A DNA stretch of 35,138 nucleotides, taken from positions 124,956-160,093 of the forward strand of contig NW_003314436.1 in NCBI RefSeq assembly GCF_000143415.4. The letters are read 5' to 3'. A program made the translations under genes and the position numbers. The notes beneath the pieces are model-generated. The model was not told where the DNA came from. It did not search any database and saw only the letters and a program-made list of their open reading frames with translations. Of the stretch, positions 1 through 10,294 are shown in pieces. Source of the stretch: Selaginella moellendorffii (Eukaryota; Streptophyta; Lycopodiopsida; Selaginellales; Selaginellaceae). Position 1 is the first letter of the stretch. The number at the start of each line of letters is the position of its first letter.

Positions 1-15
1 TCATAAATTGATAGT

Positions 16-605
16 TTAATTGAACTTTGCATAAGTACATAGAGTTCTACTTTGCAAAAATTCCTCCACTAAGTCTTGCATGTTTATTAAGTTCTCCTCC
101 GGTTTCCATGTTGTTTCACAGTGTGGAAGTCCTTTTCATGTCATATGGAACTCCCTCACTTCGCATCTTTGTCGCTTGCTCTTGTGCGCATTGAAGATGA
201 CCTCGACTTCATATTCCTCTTCCCCTTGGATAACCTCAGGTAAAGGTCTTACTTGGTCTTTGCGAAGTGGATCCTCAAAGTATGGCTTGAGTAAGTTCAT
301 ATGGAACACAGGGTTCACCTTCCCTATCTCTCGAGGAAGTCGGAAACAATAAGCCACTATATCAATTCGTGCCTCAATCTTGTAAGGCCCCGCAAATCTG
401 CTTAAGGAACTCAAAATTAGTTCATTTTCAAGAATACATACATTTTTACCTTTGGGTCAACTTCCCAAGCGGGATCCCAAATATTTTCCTGTTTCTTGTG
501 AGCTTTAGAGAAAAGTAATGTACCTATTGCCTCGCATTCTGCTAGCATGTTCATACTAGTCGCACTATGAACAACGTCAGCTATCATAACACCGTTCATT
601 ACCAA
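16..605 (-). pseudogene. Ty3/gypsy chromovirus integrase C-terminus with chromodomain (decayed)
   Basis: On the minus strand the segment from about 414 down reads LSRFAGPYKI, then NPVFHMNLLKPY. This matches the conserved end of Ty3/gypsy integrases (the HPVFHVSLLKPY block). The same frame continues after one TGA near 135 into WKGLP, then ETTWKPEENL, then QDLVEEF, which is a chromodomain signature, and ends at a TAA at 16-18. The TGA falls where the family has Trp, so it is probably TGG to TGA. Upstream, 605-417 gives a poorer stretch (KAHKKQENIW, VKMYVFLKMN) that fits the linker before the integrase C-terminus but has a stop and frame changes. In life this part would bind the integration site through the chromodomain. 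The rest of the element is absent or beyond the window edge. Confidence 0.82.
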
Positions 606-752
606 TCATTCCTCCTATTTTGGAGAAAAAGTTCTCGCAAATGTTAGAAGTGGTTCTATTAATTGGAACTGGCAAATGTGAATGGTGATCCCAGAAATAT
701 CTATCTCAAAAGCAAAATTAACAAAAGAAAAATATATATGAAATATACATGA

Positions 753-1855
753 TTAAAAGGACGACAAAGTGACATGATAATTGAATGTCCAAGAAGCCAT
801 TGATGCAGCTCTCACTTGCTCTCCAAGGCTCAAGTATGGGTGCAAAAAGATACCAATATATGATGCCACCACAACAAGATAAGTTTTAGTTCCCAACGTA
901 CGTGAAGGTCTTTTGTATGTTGTTTCTCGCATATTCGAAAGACAAACTTGCACTGGTCTGCTACAAAGTCGCTGAGAAACACCCCAGTTTTGTCTATCAG
1001 AGCGCCTGACATCCCCGAGTTGCAGTCCGTGTTTACCATGAAAGTTTTTGAAAACTTCCCAAATGTCATTCAAATGCACAAACTCATCCCCCATAAACAG
1101 TTGTCTTATTGCACTATACAATAGATTGATCAACTTCTTCCCATTATGCATATAGTCTTGATCATGTATCAAAAGGTTCCTTGTTGAGTTCCACTTTCCA
1201 GAGAATAGCCACCCTAACCAAGGTATAGAGTAAGTTCCTGTTGTTGTATCCCCCAAACTCATATCTTCAAGCATTAGTTTATGCCTTCTCTGGTCTCCAT
1301 CCGATGAATGGCCAATCAGGGGGCCAACAACATTGTGAAGGTGCTGTCCCCATAATTGATGGATTGAGTTCCATTGTTGTCGAACATCTCAAGCTGTAAA
1401 CTGATTGTAAGTAAGCTGAATAGAGAGAACCAAGCATGGCAACTGTTTGTGCAATGGATTAACCATCAACACTTGTGCATAGTGAGCTTTCTCGTTGTCC
1501 AGAAAAGCTTAAGTGATCTGTTCATAACCTACTTCTCCATTCCCAACCTTCATGACAAAACCATTCACACACTTGTGACCCTCCCCCTTCTTTCCACAAA
1601 ACCCAAGCAAAGCATCATCACGAGCAATCCATCTGATCATCCTTTTAATAACTATTTCATCTTCTGCAATCAAAACAGGCACACTCCCTAGCTTGAGCTG
1701 TAAACTCTCCATCTTGAACTTGTAAACCTTAGAAAGGTTAAAAAATATCTCAGATTGCAAACCTGTTGTGTATCTAAAGTTTGTTCTCATATCACGCTTT
1801 GTTATTGACAGACTTGGCAATCCAAGGTTCAAGTGAAGGGGGATGGTCCAAAGTT
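753..1855 (-). pseudogene. RNase-H-fold (DDE-type) transposase-like gene, truncated and broken
   Basis: Three consecutive minus-strand blocks form one protein. 1855-1509 contains LPSLSITKRD, ESLQLKL, VLIAEDEIVI and LLGFCGKKGE. A shifted frame near 1500-1275 contains MVNPLHKQLP and VVGPLIGHSSDGDQRR. 1274-753 contains IHDQDYMHNGKKLINLL and DVRRSDRQNW. The first acidic residue in AEDE and the Asp in SDGD look like the first two catalytic acids of an RNase-H-fold transposase. I recognise this pattern from repeated proteins of mosses, ferns and some invertebrates but cannot name the superfamily. Damage seen: a frameshift near 1500, a TGA at 1389-1391, and loss of the N-terminus where Element 1's left inverted repeat begins. 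It is not part of Element 1. Confidence 0.62.
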
Positions 1856-1886
1856 GAGTTGAGCTCATGAGTTGAGCTCAATTCAA
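1856..1886 (+). repeat. Element 1 left inverted repeat
   Basis: The repeat reads GAGTTGAGCTCATGAG, then TTGAGCTCAATTCAA. Its reverse complement is closely matched at 14121-14155, with a C for T in the spacer and two further changes plus a 2-base length difference. GAGCTC cores make each arm partly self-complementary. Confidence 0.55.
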
Positions 1887-2194
1887 CACAAGTCAACTCA
1901 AGTCAATATAGTCAATAAGAAATATTACAAAGGAGATCTAAATTGAACAAATGAAGGTTCTAACAAACTTTAAAATATTAAAATACGTAAATATCTAAGT
2001 TAAAAGTTTCTATAAGATTGAATTGTTTAAAAAAGACAAAGTTCATGAGAACCTATCTTTTATAAAACTATATTATTTTATTATGACAATTGTTACAGCT
2101 GTCATATTTGATTTGACTACTTAATATTTTGAATACTTTTACAGCTGTAGATACTATTCCTTCATTCAAAAGAGTTTTTAGGGTTCTTAAGAAG
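1887..2194. other. AT-rich leader between left repeat and small ORF
   Basis: No gene is seen. The stretch is AT-rich with short CAACTCAAGTCAA repeats next to the terminal repeat and is a plausible subterminal region and promoter for the small ORF. Confidence 0.4.
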
Positions 2195-2443
2195 ATGGGA
2201 AGCAAGGAAAGTACAAGATTTGTGAGTAAGAGTTATAATGCAAAGGAATGTGAGAATGCTAATTTTGTTTTACTACCACAATCTTCATATTACACTCCTG
2301 GTCCTTATTACCCATCTGAGAATGTGAAAACCATTATCATGATTGATAAAAAAACTCCTGTTACTTTTGAAACAACAATCCAGAGCAAGAGAAATGAAGA
2401 AATGTACAGCATGGTGGAAAGCACTAAGAAATCTACTCTATAA
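2195..2443 (+). CDS. Small acidic protein with YYTPG motif (Element 1 copy)
   Basis: This 82-codon ORF starts at an ATG shortly after a TTTTTAGGGTT stretch. An earlier in-frame ATG at 2129 exists, but the start at 2195 fits the relative in Element 2. The C-terminal half reads LLPQSSYYTPGPYY, then KTPVTFETTIQSK, then ESTKKSTL. The 26693-26950 ORF has the same blocks in the same order (SLPNSPYYTPGDHF, ENTPVMSETTIQNK, ESTKKEVST). Apart from the motif it is hydrophilic, with no membrane segment or zinc motif. It is intact, unlike the large genes nearby. The function is unknown. Being kept in two otherwise different elements suggests a role in the element's life cycle (inference). Confidence 0.6.
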   Translation: MGSKESTRFVSKSYNAKECENANFVLLPQSSYYTPGPYYPSENVKTIIMIDKKTPVTFETTIQSKRNEEMYSMVESTKKSTL

Positions 2444-2708
2444 AACTTTCCATGACATGTGTAATTTATATATTAATTCATATTAAAAACTCTATTACTT
2501 GCCTATATCGCAATCCTCTCATATGACAAGACCAAGGTATATTTTTGCAATGAATCCTCATTAAAAGTTTTTGGGAGTTGTTTGTGAATAATAATAAAAG
2601 AAATCAAAATCTTTCAAAAGACTCAAAAGTAATATCACATCAAAAAATCAACTTTATCTACATTTCCAAGATTGAAAGGCAATTTCACATGAGAGAATGG
2701 TAGCATGC

Positions 2709-3791
2709 TAATGTGTTCTACTGTAGTGCACGTGGTTTTTACCCTTTATCTTATGGTGATTTACCATAGGATAACACCACGAAGCAGAACCTAAACCCTC
2801 TTTGTGCCACGTGACAGATGCCACGTGTCCAAAGGACAGTGGTGTGGATCCGAGTTTTAGGGCCTTGGGCCACTAAATGAAGGAATGGTGCCAAACTCCC
2901 AAGCATGGAGCCAAGGAATGACGAAACCGAACCATGGAGCAACTCCAAGCATACAGCCTAAGGATTGAAGGGATAGGGGCACGAAGCGACTTGGAACAGT
3001 CCTAGAGTATCCAACATCCCAATGCCAAGATTAGTATGTAAAACGGAGCCAAATGGAGTCTGGCGCTATTTTGGCATACCGGTGGCCTAACGCGAGGATA
3101 AGAGTACCCCACCAACTAACATGGTATGAAACTTAGGCTTAAACCCAAGTCGGATGTAGAACAAAGACAGGTACGCAAGCAGGAGCTACACTATGCCTCA
3201 GGTTGGTTGGCTATGCCCAACTTACCCATTATCCCTACTATACATTTGGAACCCCTTACAGCCCCCCCCCGCCCCCTCCCCCGCCCCCCCCACTTGCGAA
3301 TTTGGATACGGGACGAACACCATTGTGTTCAAGCCAATCTCTACATTCCGTAGATATGCCAAATGAGCAAAACTAAACACTTTCCATACTTAGTATTTGG
3401 GACTGAATTGAGACTAACACAAAGGGCATGATAGTGAGGGTGTTTGGCAGACACAGTAAGTTATCATTCAGCGATATTGAGGGACTAGTCTTAATACGCG
3501 AGGGTTCTTGTCAAGCCAGTGCAAGACAAAGCAAAAGAAAACTAAAAAGCCGGGCTAAGTATGCTTGGTTGAATAGACACTTAGGAATTCCATCCTTATG
3601 CTCATCCGGCCAAGTACAGATGCAAAGTTCAGTTTACTAACACTTGAACAAGAGGGACTAATAAAGAGTTTAGCAATACCGACCTCCTATCATCGTGGCA
3701 GTAAGGTAAGAGTATCTATAAGAACTGGCTGACAGGTAACTTTTGATATCCGAAGTCATATTCATGACATCTACCACTATAATGTGTTCTA
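2709..3791. mobile_element. ~1.06-kb insertion flanked by a perfect 12-bp direct repeat
   Basis: TAATGTGTTCTA occurs at 2709-2720 and again at 3780-3791. The enclosed DNA (2721-3779) is richer in G and C than its surroundings and carries a C-homopolymer-rich tract near 3260-3292. It contains only short ORFs with no recognisable domain. The 12-bp repeat looks like a target-site duplication. The inner ends share only GTAGTG and its complement CACTAC-like letters, so the class of the inserted element is not clear. Confidence 0.5.
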
Positions 3792-4108
3792 TATTTCCTT
3801 GTAGTCTATTTCTTTAGACATGTGGCATGTGTGGAAAAAAAAATATATGTAGCAAAGTAAGATTTCATCATAATGATAAAGCATGTGTATACACAATAAT
3901 CTAAAATTCTAGAAGCTCTTATGTTTACAAGAAAGCTATGATTATGAAGCCCTATTTCCAAGACTGACATTTAAAGAATTTGAGTATTGTTAGTGTCATA
4001 ATAAATAAACATCATTCCCGAGACTAAAACTTAGTATATAAACTATCTAGAAAAGTTATAGTCATTGTAGTTTTTTTGTTCTCCTTGAGCTCCTTGGAAG
4101 TTTGTATT
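3792..4108. other. AT-rich spacer without a recognised gene
   Basis: No ORF of note is seen. It precedes the ATG at 4109 and may hold its promoter. Confidence 0.4.
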
Positions 4109-4841
4109 AAAATGGCTCAAAGGAAAGTCATTACTACTCACACTTGGCCCCTCAGCATTTCATATCAATCTCCACCTCCATCCCCAAGTTCTACCAACAT
4201 TCCACATTCACTTCTACATAGAACTTCTACATCTGAGGGCTCTAATGAAACTGAACTAGAGCTCCCTATATATGAAATTCCGAATCTTGCTACTAGAGAG
4301 GGATTGCCTCCAGCACTTCAAGAGTAATGCCACATGTTTTTGCAAGATCTAGGACTACTTGAAAGCACAGAATGTTATTACATTTAGTATCCAATATGCT
4401 ACTTTTTCTTGGATAAAACAAATGGCTCTATGGGTTTACAAACTTTTCTTGATCACTGTAGGAATTGCTCAATGGCGGGTTTGGAAAATGTGCACATATG
4501 AATGTACAATAGATTCATAAATGAGTTACGGACACATACCCACTATTGCTTCATGGTGAGGAACAACATCCCCTTAGGAAACATTGCATCAGCTAGTGCA
4601 AAATATGGGGTTTTTAGGCCACCCTACAATGGAATGTAAGATTTAGAATTACTTTACTATACTATAGTTTTGTCACTATTAAAAGAAAAAATATAATAAA
4701 ATGATATTAGTTGTAGGTAACATACTTTGTTCTAGAAAGTGCTATCATATCATATACAATTGTTTACAAAATGTTGAAGGAGGAGATGGCAACACATAAG
4801 CACTACAAAGTGATGGTGATAAGTGAAAATGATAATTTGTA
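4109..4841 (+). pseudogene. Unrecognised Element 1 gene broken by three stops
   Basis: From the ATG at 4109 one frame runs to about 4638 with only three stops: TAA near 4325, TAG near 4387 and TGA near 4498. It starts MAQRKVITTHTWPL, followed by a Pro/Ser-rich segment (SPPPSPSS), then LPIYEIPNLATREGLPPALQ. After the first stop come FLQDLGLLESTE, LQTFLDHCRNCSMAGLENV and IPLGNIASASAKYGVFRPP. The length and the coherent sequence across the stops argue for a real decayed gene. A possible 3-prime exon is 4716-4841 (VTYFVLESAII, KMLKEEMATHKHY). It converges on the ParB-methyltransferase gene, whose stop is at 4930. I recognise no domain. A short Pro-rich ORF in the same relative place in Element 2 (14521) might be related, but this is weak. 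Confidence 0.42.
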
Positions 4842-4929
4842 ATTATGATATCTAACATTGACACTGACATCTGACACTTTCACTGACATTTGACATATAA
4901 TAAGCTTTTCATTTTATGTAAGGATGCAA

Positions 4930-7900
4930 TTAACTTTCTTCTACCTTATCATCAACATATTGATTTCTTTTATGCTTCCTCCTATATTGGTATTGTGGGG
5001 AAGGTTCACCTTGCATATGTTGAGCCATGGCTTCTACATAGTCAGAGAAACTTCCAAAGCCTCCAATTCTAGAAACTCCAGGTGATTGTGATCTATAAAA
5101 TAGAATTAAACATATATTGAAATTTTAATAAACATAATTTACCTCCTTAAGGTTGGAAGCGACTCACGAAATCCTCTAAGCCGGCATCTGAAAAAATGAT
5201 GTTCTTCAATAGCAAACACCGACCTAGTAGAGTCATGTGCTGCCTCCACCATAGAACCGTTACTTGCTGTGCAATCAATCACAACACCATTTGGTGGGCA
5301 ATAGAGCTCAAGCAAGACTTGTATTGCCGATGGAGTTTGAAATTAATATCCTGGAAATGTGTTGTGGATCCGCTCATCCACAAAGTTGGGTATGATGTTA
5401 GTGGAACTGTCATACCTAGGTAAAACACGTGCTGCACATTCGCTATCACGAAACCCATCATGTGTGTTTCTACAGAAAGCATGATAGATCCACATCATAA
5501 CCTGGAAAATAAAAATGTTTAGAAATTAGATAAAAATATATACTCACCTTTTCAAGCTTCGCTTGGATGTCCCTCGTATTGACGCCAATAGGATCTATGA
5601 TGCACCCAGAAGAGAATGACTTGAAATGAATTTTTGCTATGCACGTCATAAGCTCATACATCCAGTTGGGGTCGTTCGGTAGGATGAAAATAATATAGCT
5701 AGCTTTGAGTATAAGTGCTTCGGACAAAAAGAATGCATCACGTATGTGGTTAGGTGTGAGAAAGTTCCAATCCTCAACTTTCCCATCGATATCTGAAAGA
5801 CCATCTGGAAAGTTGAAGAGAATGAAGTCCGCAACTGGGAGCAAGGGCCTTTGTATCTTTCAACACCAACGGTTGAACTAGCACCGTATACCCATGTGGA
5901 TGTCATCTTTTGTGAAAGATGTCAACAATCTACTATAAGAGCCAATAAAGATACCCACAATGCCTCATTATGTTATTAGAGACACAAGACGGACCTATAA
6001 AAGAATTAAGTGAATGAAAAAAGCAATAAATAATATGCTACTGTCATATGGCATGTTGTCGATGAGATTTCCTCCAACTCCTCTTCACGAGCATCTTGTC
6101 GAGCTAGAATGAAATTACTACCAACAGTCATTGCTGCAAAAAACATGTATTACCACCTTTAGTTTGTAAAATTCACTTTTGCTTATCTCGAGGTCAATGT
6201 GATATTCTATGAACCACTTGATCATCGTTATTTACTAGTAGAACTTGATCCAAATCTTGGTTGTTTGATGGTTGAACTGAAGCCTGATCCTGGTTGTCTA
6301 GTGGTGGGTGGAACATAAACTTGATCTGGAGCTTCCTCATCCTCGTCTTCATCATCACTTACATTGCCATCATTACTAGCATTGATAACTTCCTCATGGT
6401 CTAGTGTAGAAGTCTCCTTCCTTAGGAACTCCAACTCCTAAGGGCATTCTATTTTCCGTGCCTTCGAAACTCTTGCAAACATTTTTGGGTACATTCCTCC
6501 ATCCTTTACACCCTTTGCAACAAGTCGAGTGCAAATTGATGTTTCAAATGGCATGCCTCTATATTGAAGATACCTATATATTTAAAAAAAGTCTTAAAAG
6601 TCATTTTATACCTATAAGCTACACGTCGCATGAAATAAGGTTGACCATGTTGGCAATCATAAGTTGTTGTGCTTGTAGACTTCTCTGGCAGCCACCCCTC
6701 TTCGATCCCTTCCAATGATATGTTGATGTAGGTGTTGTAAGACATAAATGTGCTATCTAGACTGTCACCAATGTGCAGCGCCAAGAACATCTCACCTTCA
6801 CTTAAAATTTGCGTGATGTAGACAACCTTTCTCATCATGTTCTCAAATAGTTCTGGCAATCTTTTCTCTTTGTTCATCAAGCAGACATTGAGGAACTCTA
6901 GAGTCTTTATCTGTTGCTTATATAGAAGCTTCAATTTTGCGATATTGTAAATCATGTCATCTAGAGTTTTGTTCACTGCAAAAGTAATATATGCATAATT
7001 GAGAAAAATGAAGTGTGATAAGAAACTTACATTCATGAGAAGAAATTTCGGCTATAGTCTCTAGCCCTTTCTTTGGCCTGTGATTGTCTGCAATGCATAT
7101 TAGTTTCTTCAACTTTGAAGACTTTACATGTTGAATTTTGTACTCAATTTGTACAAACTCAGCTGAGAGCTCTTCCTGACTCTTCTCCGGATATGTAAGT
7201 TTGTAAGCATCTTGCTTGACCTTTACTAAAGGCTAAAAACCAAAACAATTAAAAGAGGCCCTTATAAAATGAAAGGGAAAGACATACTTTGCACCATATA
7301 GTGAGCATAAAATTGATTGGGTTGTTGAACTAAGTTGTACTGTCATTTTGAGTGTGTGAGTGCTAAACAAGTGTTGCAAGATCATCACTATAATGTTGGC
7401 AGATGTCATTCTCACTCATGTTTGCCAAAAATCAAAGTTGCTCGATATCATGGACAAGGTTTTGCTTTTGAACAACAAATTGTCCAAGCCTACATTTAAA
7501 CACGACAAAACAAGTTAAAGTGGAGTTAGAGGTAAAATTATAAAACTTACGCATTGATCTTTTGCCAGGCCAAGATAAGTCTGTTGACATGCAAAGGTCC
7601 CCTTGCGTAGACATGGCTGACTAGAATGTTGATATGGTAGACGGGATCATTGCGAAAATGATCGTCGATACACTTCATCCAAGCCCCATATCGATGGTTA
7701 CCATCAATAATTTGGAACATTGTCCTTGCAAGTTGTCGAGTCTCTGGATGGTTTATAAGCATGTTATCAAATTCTAGGGACTTCCTCCTCCAAATAGGAT
7801 CCTAGCTATTCACAATCTCGGGTGTGATGGTAACAATCTCCATTGTTCCTGGCTTGCAAAAAGAGATTAAAAACATACCGATATTTGTCACAAGGCCATT

Positions 7901-8420
7901 ATGTTTGAACAAGCTATATATGTTTGGGTTGACATACTTGGATGCTATGCGGACAAGGTTCGTATGTTGCAAATGGCAAAGGGGGATTTCTCTGATCAAG
8001 TCACAAGGGCCTGACCACTTGAGCGCCTTAGGTGTTTGGTGAACTGCTTTTTCCCTTGTCCGCATAACCGTCTCTTGGAAGCGCTTGTCCACCACATTGT
8101 CAGGAATGTCTGCAACTCTTTCAGCTCCAGGTTGTTCCTCAGGTTCCCTATCTTGAACACCACTAAATTGCCCAACTTTAGGGATTTGAGCTGGTGGTGG
8201 GCCAGCGAGGAGTAAGGTGGAGATGGCAGTGGTGATGGTGGGGGTGGTGGTGGTGGCGGTGGGGGCGGAGGCAATAGTGGTAGTGGTGGTGGCAATGGTG
8301 GCAGTGGTAGTGGCGATGATGGTGGTGGAGGTGGTGATGGTGCTGGTGGAGGTGGCAATGGTGGTGGTGAAGATGGTGATGGCGGAGGTGATGGTGGTGA
8401 AGCAGTGGATCTCTAAGTAA
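4930..8420 (-). pseudogene. ParB-like domain fused to N6/N4 DNA-methyltransferase-like domain
   Basis: The minus-strand exons can be joined through short introns. Near 8210-7551 a ParB/Srx-type domain reads LIREIPLCHL, NIGMFLISFC, then the ParB box IDGNHRYGAW. Exons 7489-7288, 7232-7031 and 6975-6612 are mostly helical. 6573-6236 has RGMPFETSICTRL and an acidic run. 6133-6042 leads to 5929-5548, with LPVADFILFNFPDG in the place of a methyltransferase motif IV and a following LTPNHIRDAFFL block. 5501-5143 has FQTPSAIQVLLELY and GVVIDCTASNGSMVEAA (motif I, beta-class order IV then I), then 5092-4930. Introns are 7490-7550, 7233-7287, 6976-7030, 6574-6611, 6134-6235, 5930-6041, 5502-5547 and 5093-5142, all GT-AG. 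Motif IV is atypical (NFPD, not DPPY) and motif I lacks GSG, so activity is doubtful. Stops lie at 7802, 7432, 6438, 5903 and 5343, with a frameshift near 5845. Bacterial and phage ParB-methylase fusions are the closest known plan. Confidence 0.66.
8211..8412 (-). repeat. GGT/CCA microsatellite-like tract at the 5-prime end of the ParB-methyltransferase gene
   Basis: About 200 bases consist of GGT, GGA and GAT triplets on the plus strand. All three minus frames are open (poly-Pro, poly-His/Leu or poly-Thr), so ORF length is meaningless here. The frame that leads into the ParB domain is the Thr-rich one, joining through GPPPAQIPKVGQFSG. The real start codon of the gene cannot be fixed. Confidence 0.8.
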
Positions 8421-8633
8421 ATATATCTCTATTGATGTGCCAATGAACATGTTGATTGTGATGTCATCGTTAGTGCTAAATTGAATTTTTCATGTCTTCT
8501 TGGCTCCAACAACCTTTTTATGTGGTACAATTTTCCTTTTCTGCAAGAGAAAAAATTTTGTTAGTTAAACTAAATAAAGATAATAAGAAATTCAAACAGT
8601 AAAAGAGGAAAAAAAAATCAAATGGGCCCAAAC

Positions 8634-8905
8634 TCCACCTTGGGCACTTTGGTTGCCCAGGGGGCCGAGGTTATTTGAATAACCTCGGCCCCCCGGGCAG
8701 CTAAAGTGCCCGAGGTGGCCGGCTTGGGCTCGACTTTGGGCACTTTGGCCTCTCAAGGGGCCAAGGTTATTTGAATAACCTTAGCCCCTTAGGCAGCCAA
8801 ACTGCCTGAGGTGGTCGGCCTAGGTAATTTAGCCGCCCAAGGGGCCAAGATTATTCAAATAACCTTGGCCCCTCAGGTGGCCAAATTGCCCGAGGTGGCC
8901 GGCTC
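8634..8905. repeat. Three tandem ~90-bp imperfect palindromes
   Basis: Each unit has the same symmetrical plan. CCTTGGGCACTTTGG-type and GGGGCC(A/G)AGGTTATT arms meet at TTTGAA, with the mirror image following, so each could fold into a long hairpin centred near 8676, 8770 and 8856. The units are about 75-90% alike by eye. They lie in the spacer between the divergent ParB-methyltransferase and SWIM genes. No such units occur elsewhere in the window. Confidence 0.8.
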
Positions 8906-8994
8906 TAAAGAAGCAATCAAGAAAGAAGCAAGAAGAAAAAAATGAAAGTGGAAGCACACCCTTGGTGGCATCTTTCCTTCTCGATTTTTCGATT

Positions 8995-9165
8995 GTGCTG
9001 GATTTCTCACGCGCTCAATCTCCGTGAGTGGAGTGCGCGAGAGATCGAGGGATTGAGTGCAAAGGAGATTGAGGGATTGAGTTTTGAAGGAGATTGAAGG
9101 ATTGAGTGCGCAAGAGATCGAGCAATTGAGCGCACAAGAGATCAATTGAGCGTGCGAGTGCGAAC
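8995..9165. repeat. GATTGAG / GCGAGAGATCGAG short tandem repeats
   Basis: There is an irregular array of GGAGATTGAGGGATTGAG- and GCGCAAGAGATCGAG-like units. It sits upstream of the (-) ParB-methyltransferase gene. This mirrors the GCGAG-rich tracts upstream of both divergent genes in Element 2. Confidence 0.6.
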
Positions 9166-10294
9166 AGTAACCTAATCTTGGCGGCTACTCTAACCCTAAT
9201 CCTGATGGCTGCCCAACCAATCTCTCATCCTGGCCGTTCATTCCAAATAACCTAAATCTCAACCATCACAATATCTTCAATCTTATTTTATCTTATCATT
9301 ATTATTATATGTGAATTATGCTTCTATATTTTGTATATTTTAATGATGATATAACTAGCACCTATCAATGTTTTTGTTATTAGATATATGATATTATTTT
9401 TTATAAATTATTTAGAAAGGATGCATTCTCATCAATATTTTGTACTTATTTTGGAATTGTTACAAGAACTTTAAAGAGTATAAATAAGGCATGTTAAAAT
9501 ATGTTGTACTATATCCATCTATGAATGGATAAATCCTCATCCAGAAATTTATTTTGTGTTGTATTAGATTCTAAACAATGCTTTAAATGTTATTGAGCAG
9601 TCTTCACAATTATGGATAAAACTTGAGTTGTACTACGAATCAAATCTGTCATTGAAGAATAAGATTTGACAAGATTTATTATCATCTACCACTTAAAATT
9701 TGACAACTTGATATATCATATGTGCTGACAGTCAGATTGGATCTCTTGGATTGACACGCTATAGCAAAATGTCATTACTGGTACCATTATTAACTATCAA
9801 ACTTCACATGCTGAAAATCCTTCCTTGGATCTATGTGTATACATGTATCAGACATCATAATAAATGACAGTAATATTAATATTGTCACACTTGCACATGT
9901 TAAATTTGCTATAGAATTTGAATTTATTTTATACGTTGTTGCTATTCTTTATTTCTCTCTATTTAAATTTCAATTATGTTTCACTATAGATTTTTACAAG
10001 TAGCATAAAGAAAGAGAACTCCAAAATCTATTGAGAAGGATGGAGAGGTTTTTTCTTCATTTTCTAGATCACCCACCTCTTTAATTCTCTCAGAATATTG
10101 TTTTTGAAAGTTTTTTATGTCAGCATTTTGTTCTTTGTCTTGGCTCTATTTCTTTAGAGGCTGTGATTTGCAATGACACCAGTATAGTTGCATACTTAGA
10201 GTTTCTTCTTTTTCATGTGGGTGAGGGTGGACAACAATGGGATTTACAGAATTCCAAGTTGAAGGAGATTTGAGTTTTTGGATCTCCAATCAAA
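9166..10294. other. AT-rich intergenic region between divergent genes
   Basis: I see no gene or repeat of note. This is probably promoter and 5-prime-untranslated sequence for the SWIM-transposase gene plus decayed DNA. Confidence 0.4.

Noticed and set aside
16-605. A possible integrated plant virus (pararetrovirus) at the left edge
   Set aside because: The chromodomain after an integrase C-terminus marks a Ty3/gypsy chromovirus retrotransposon. No coat or movement-protein signal is seen.
3126-3640. Two plus-strand ORFs in the 1.06-kb insertion
   Set aside because: No domain, C-homopolymer content and short length. Not distinguishable from chance.
7996-8450. Poly-proline and poly-histidine ORFs
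   Set aside because: They come from the GGT-rich tract. The frame that leads into the ParB domain is a different one.
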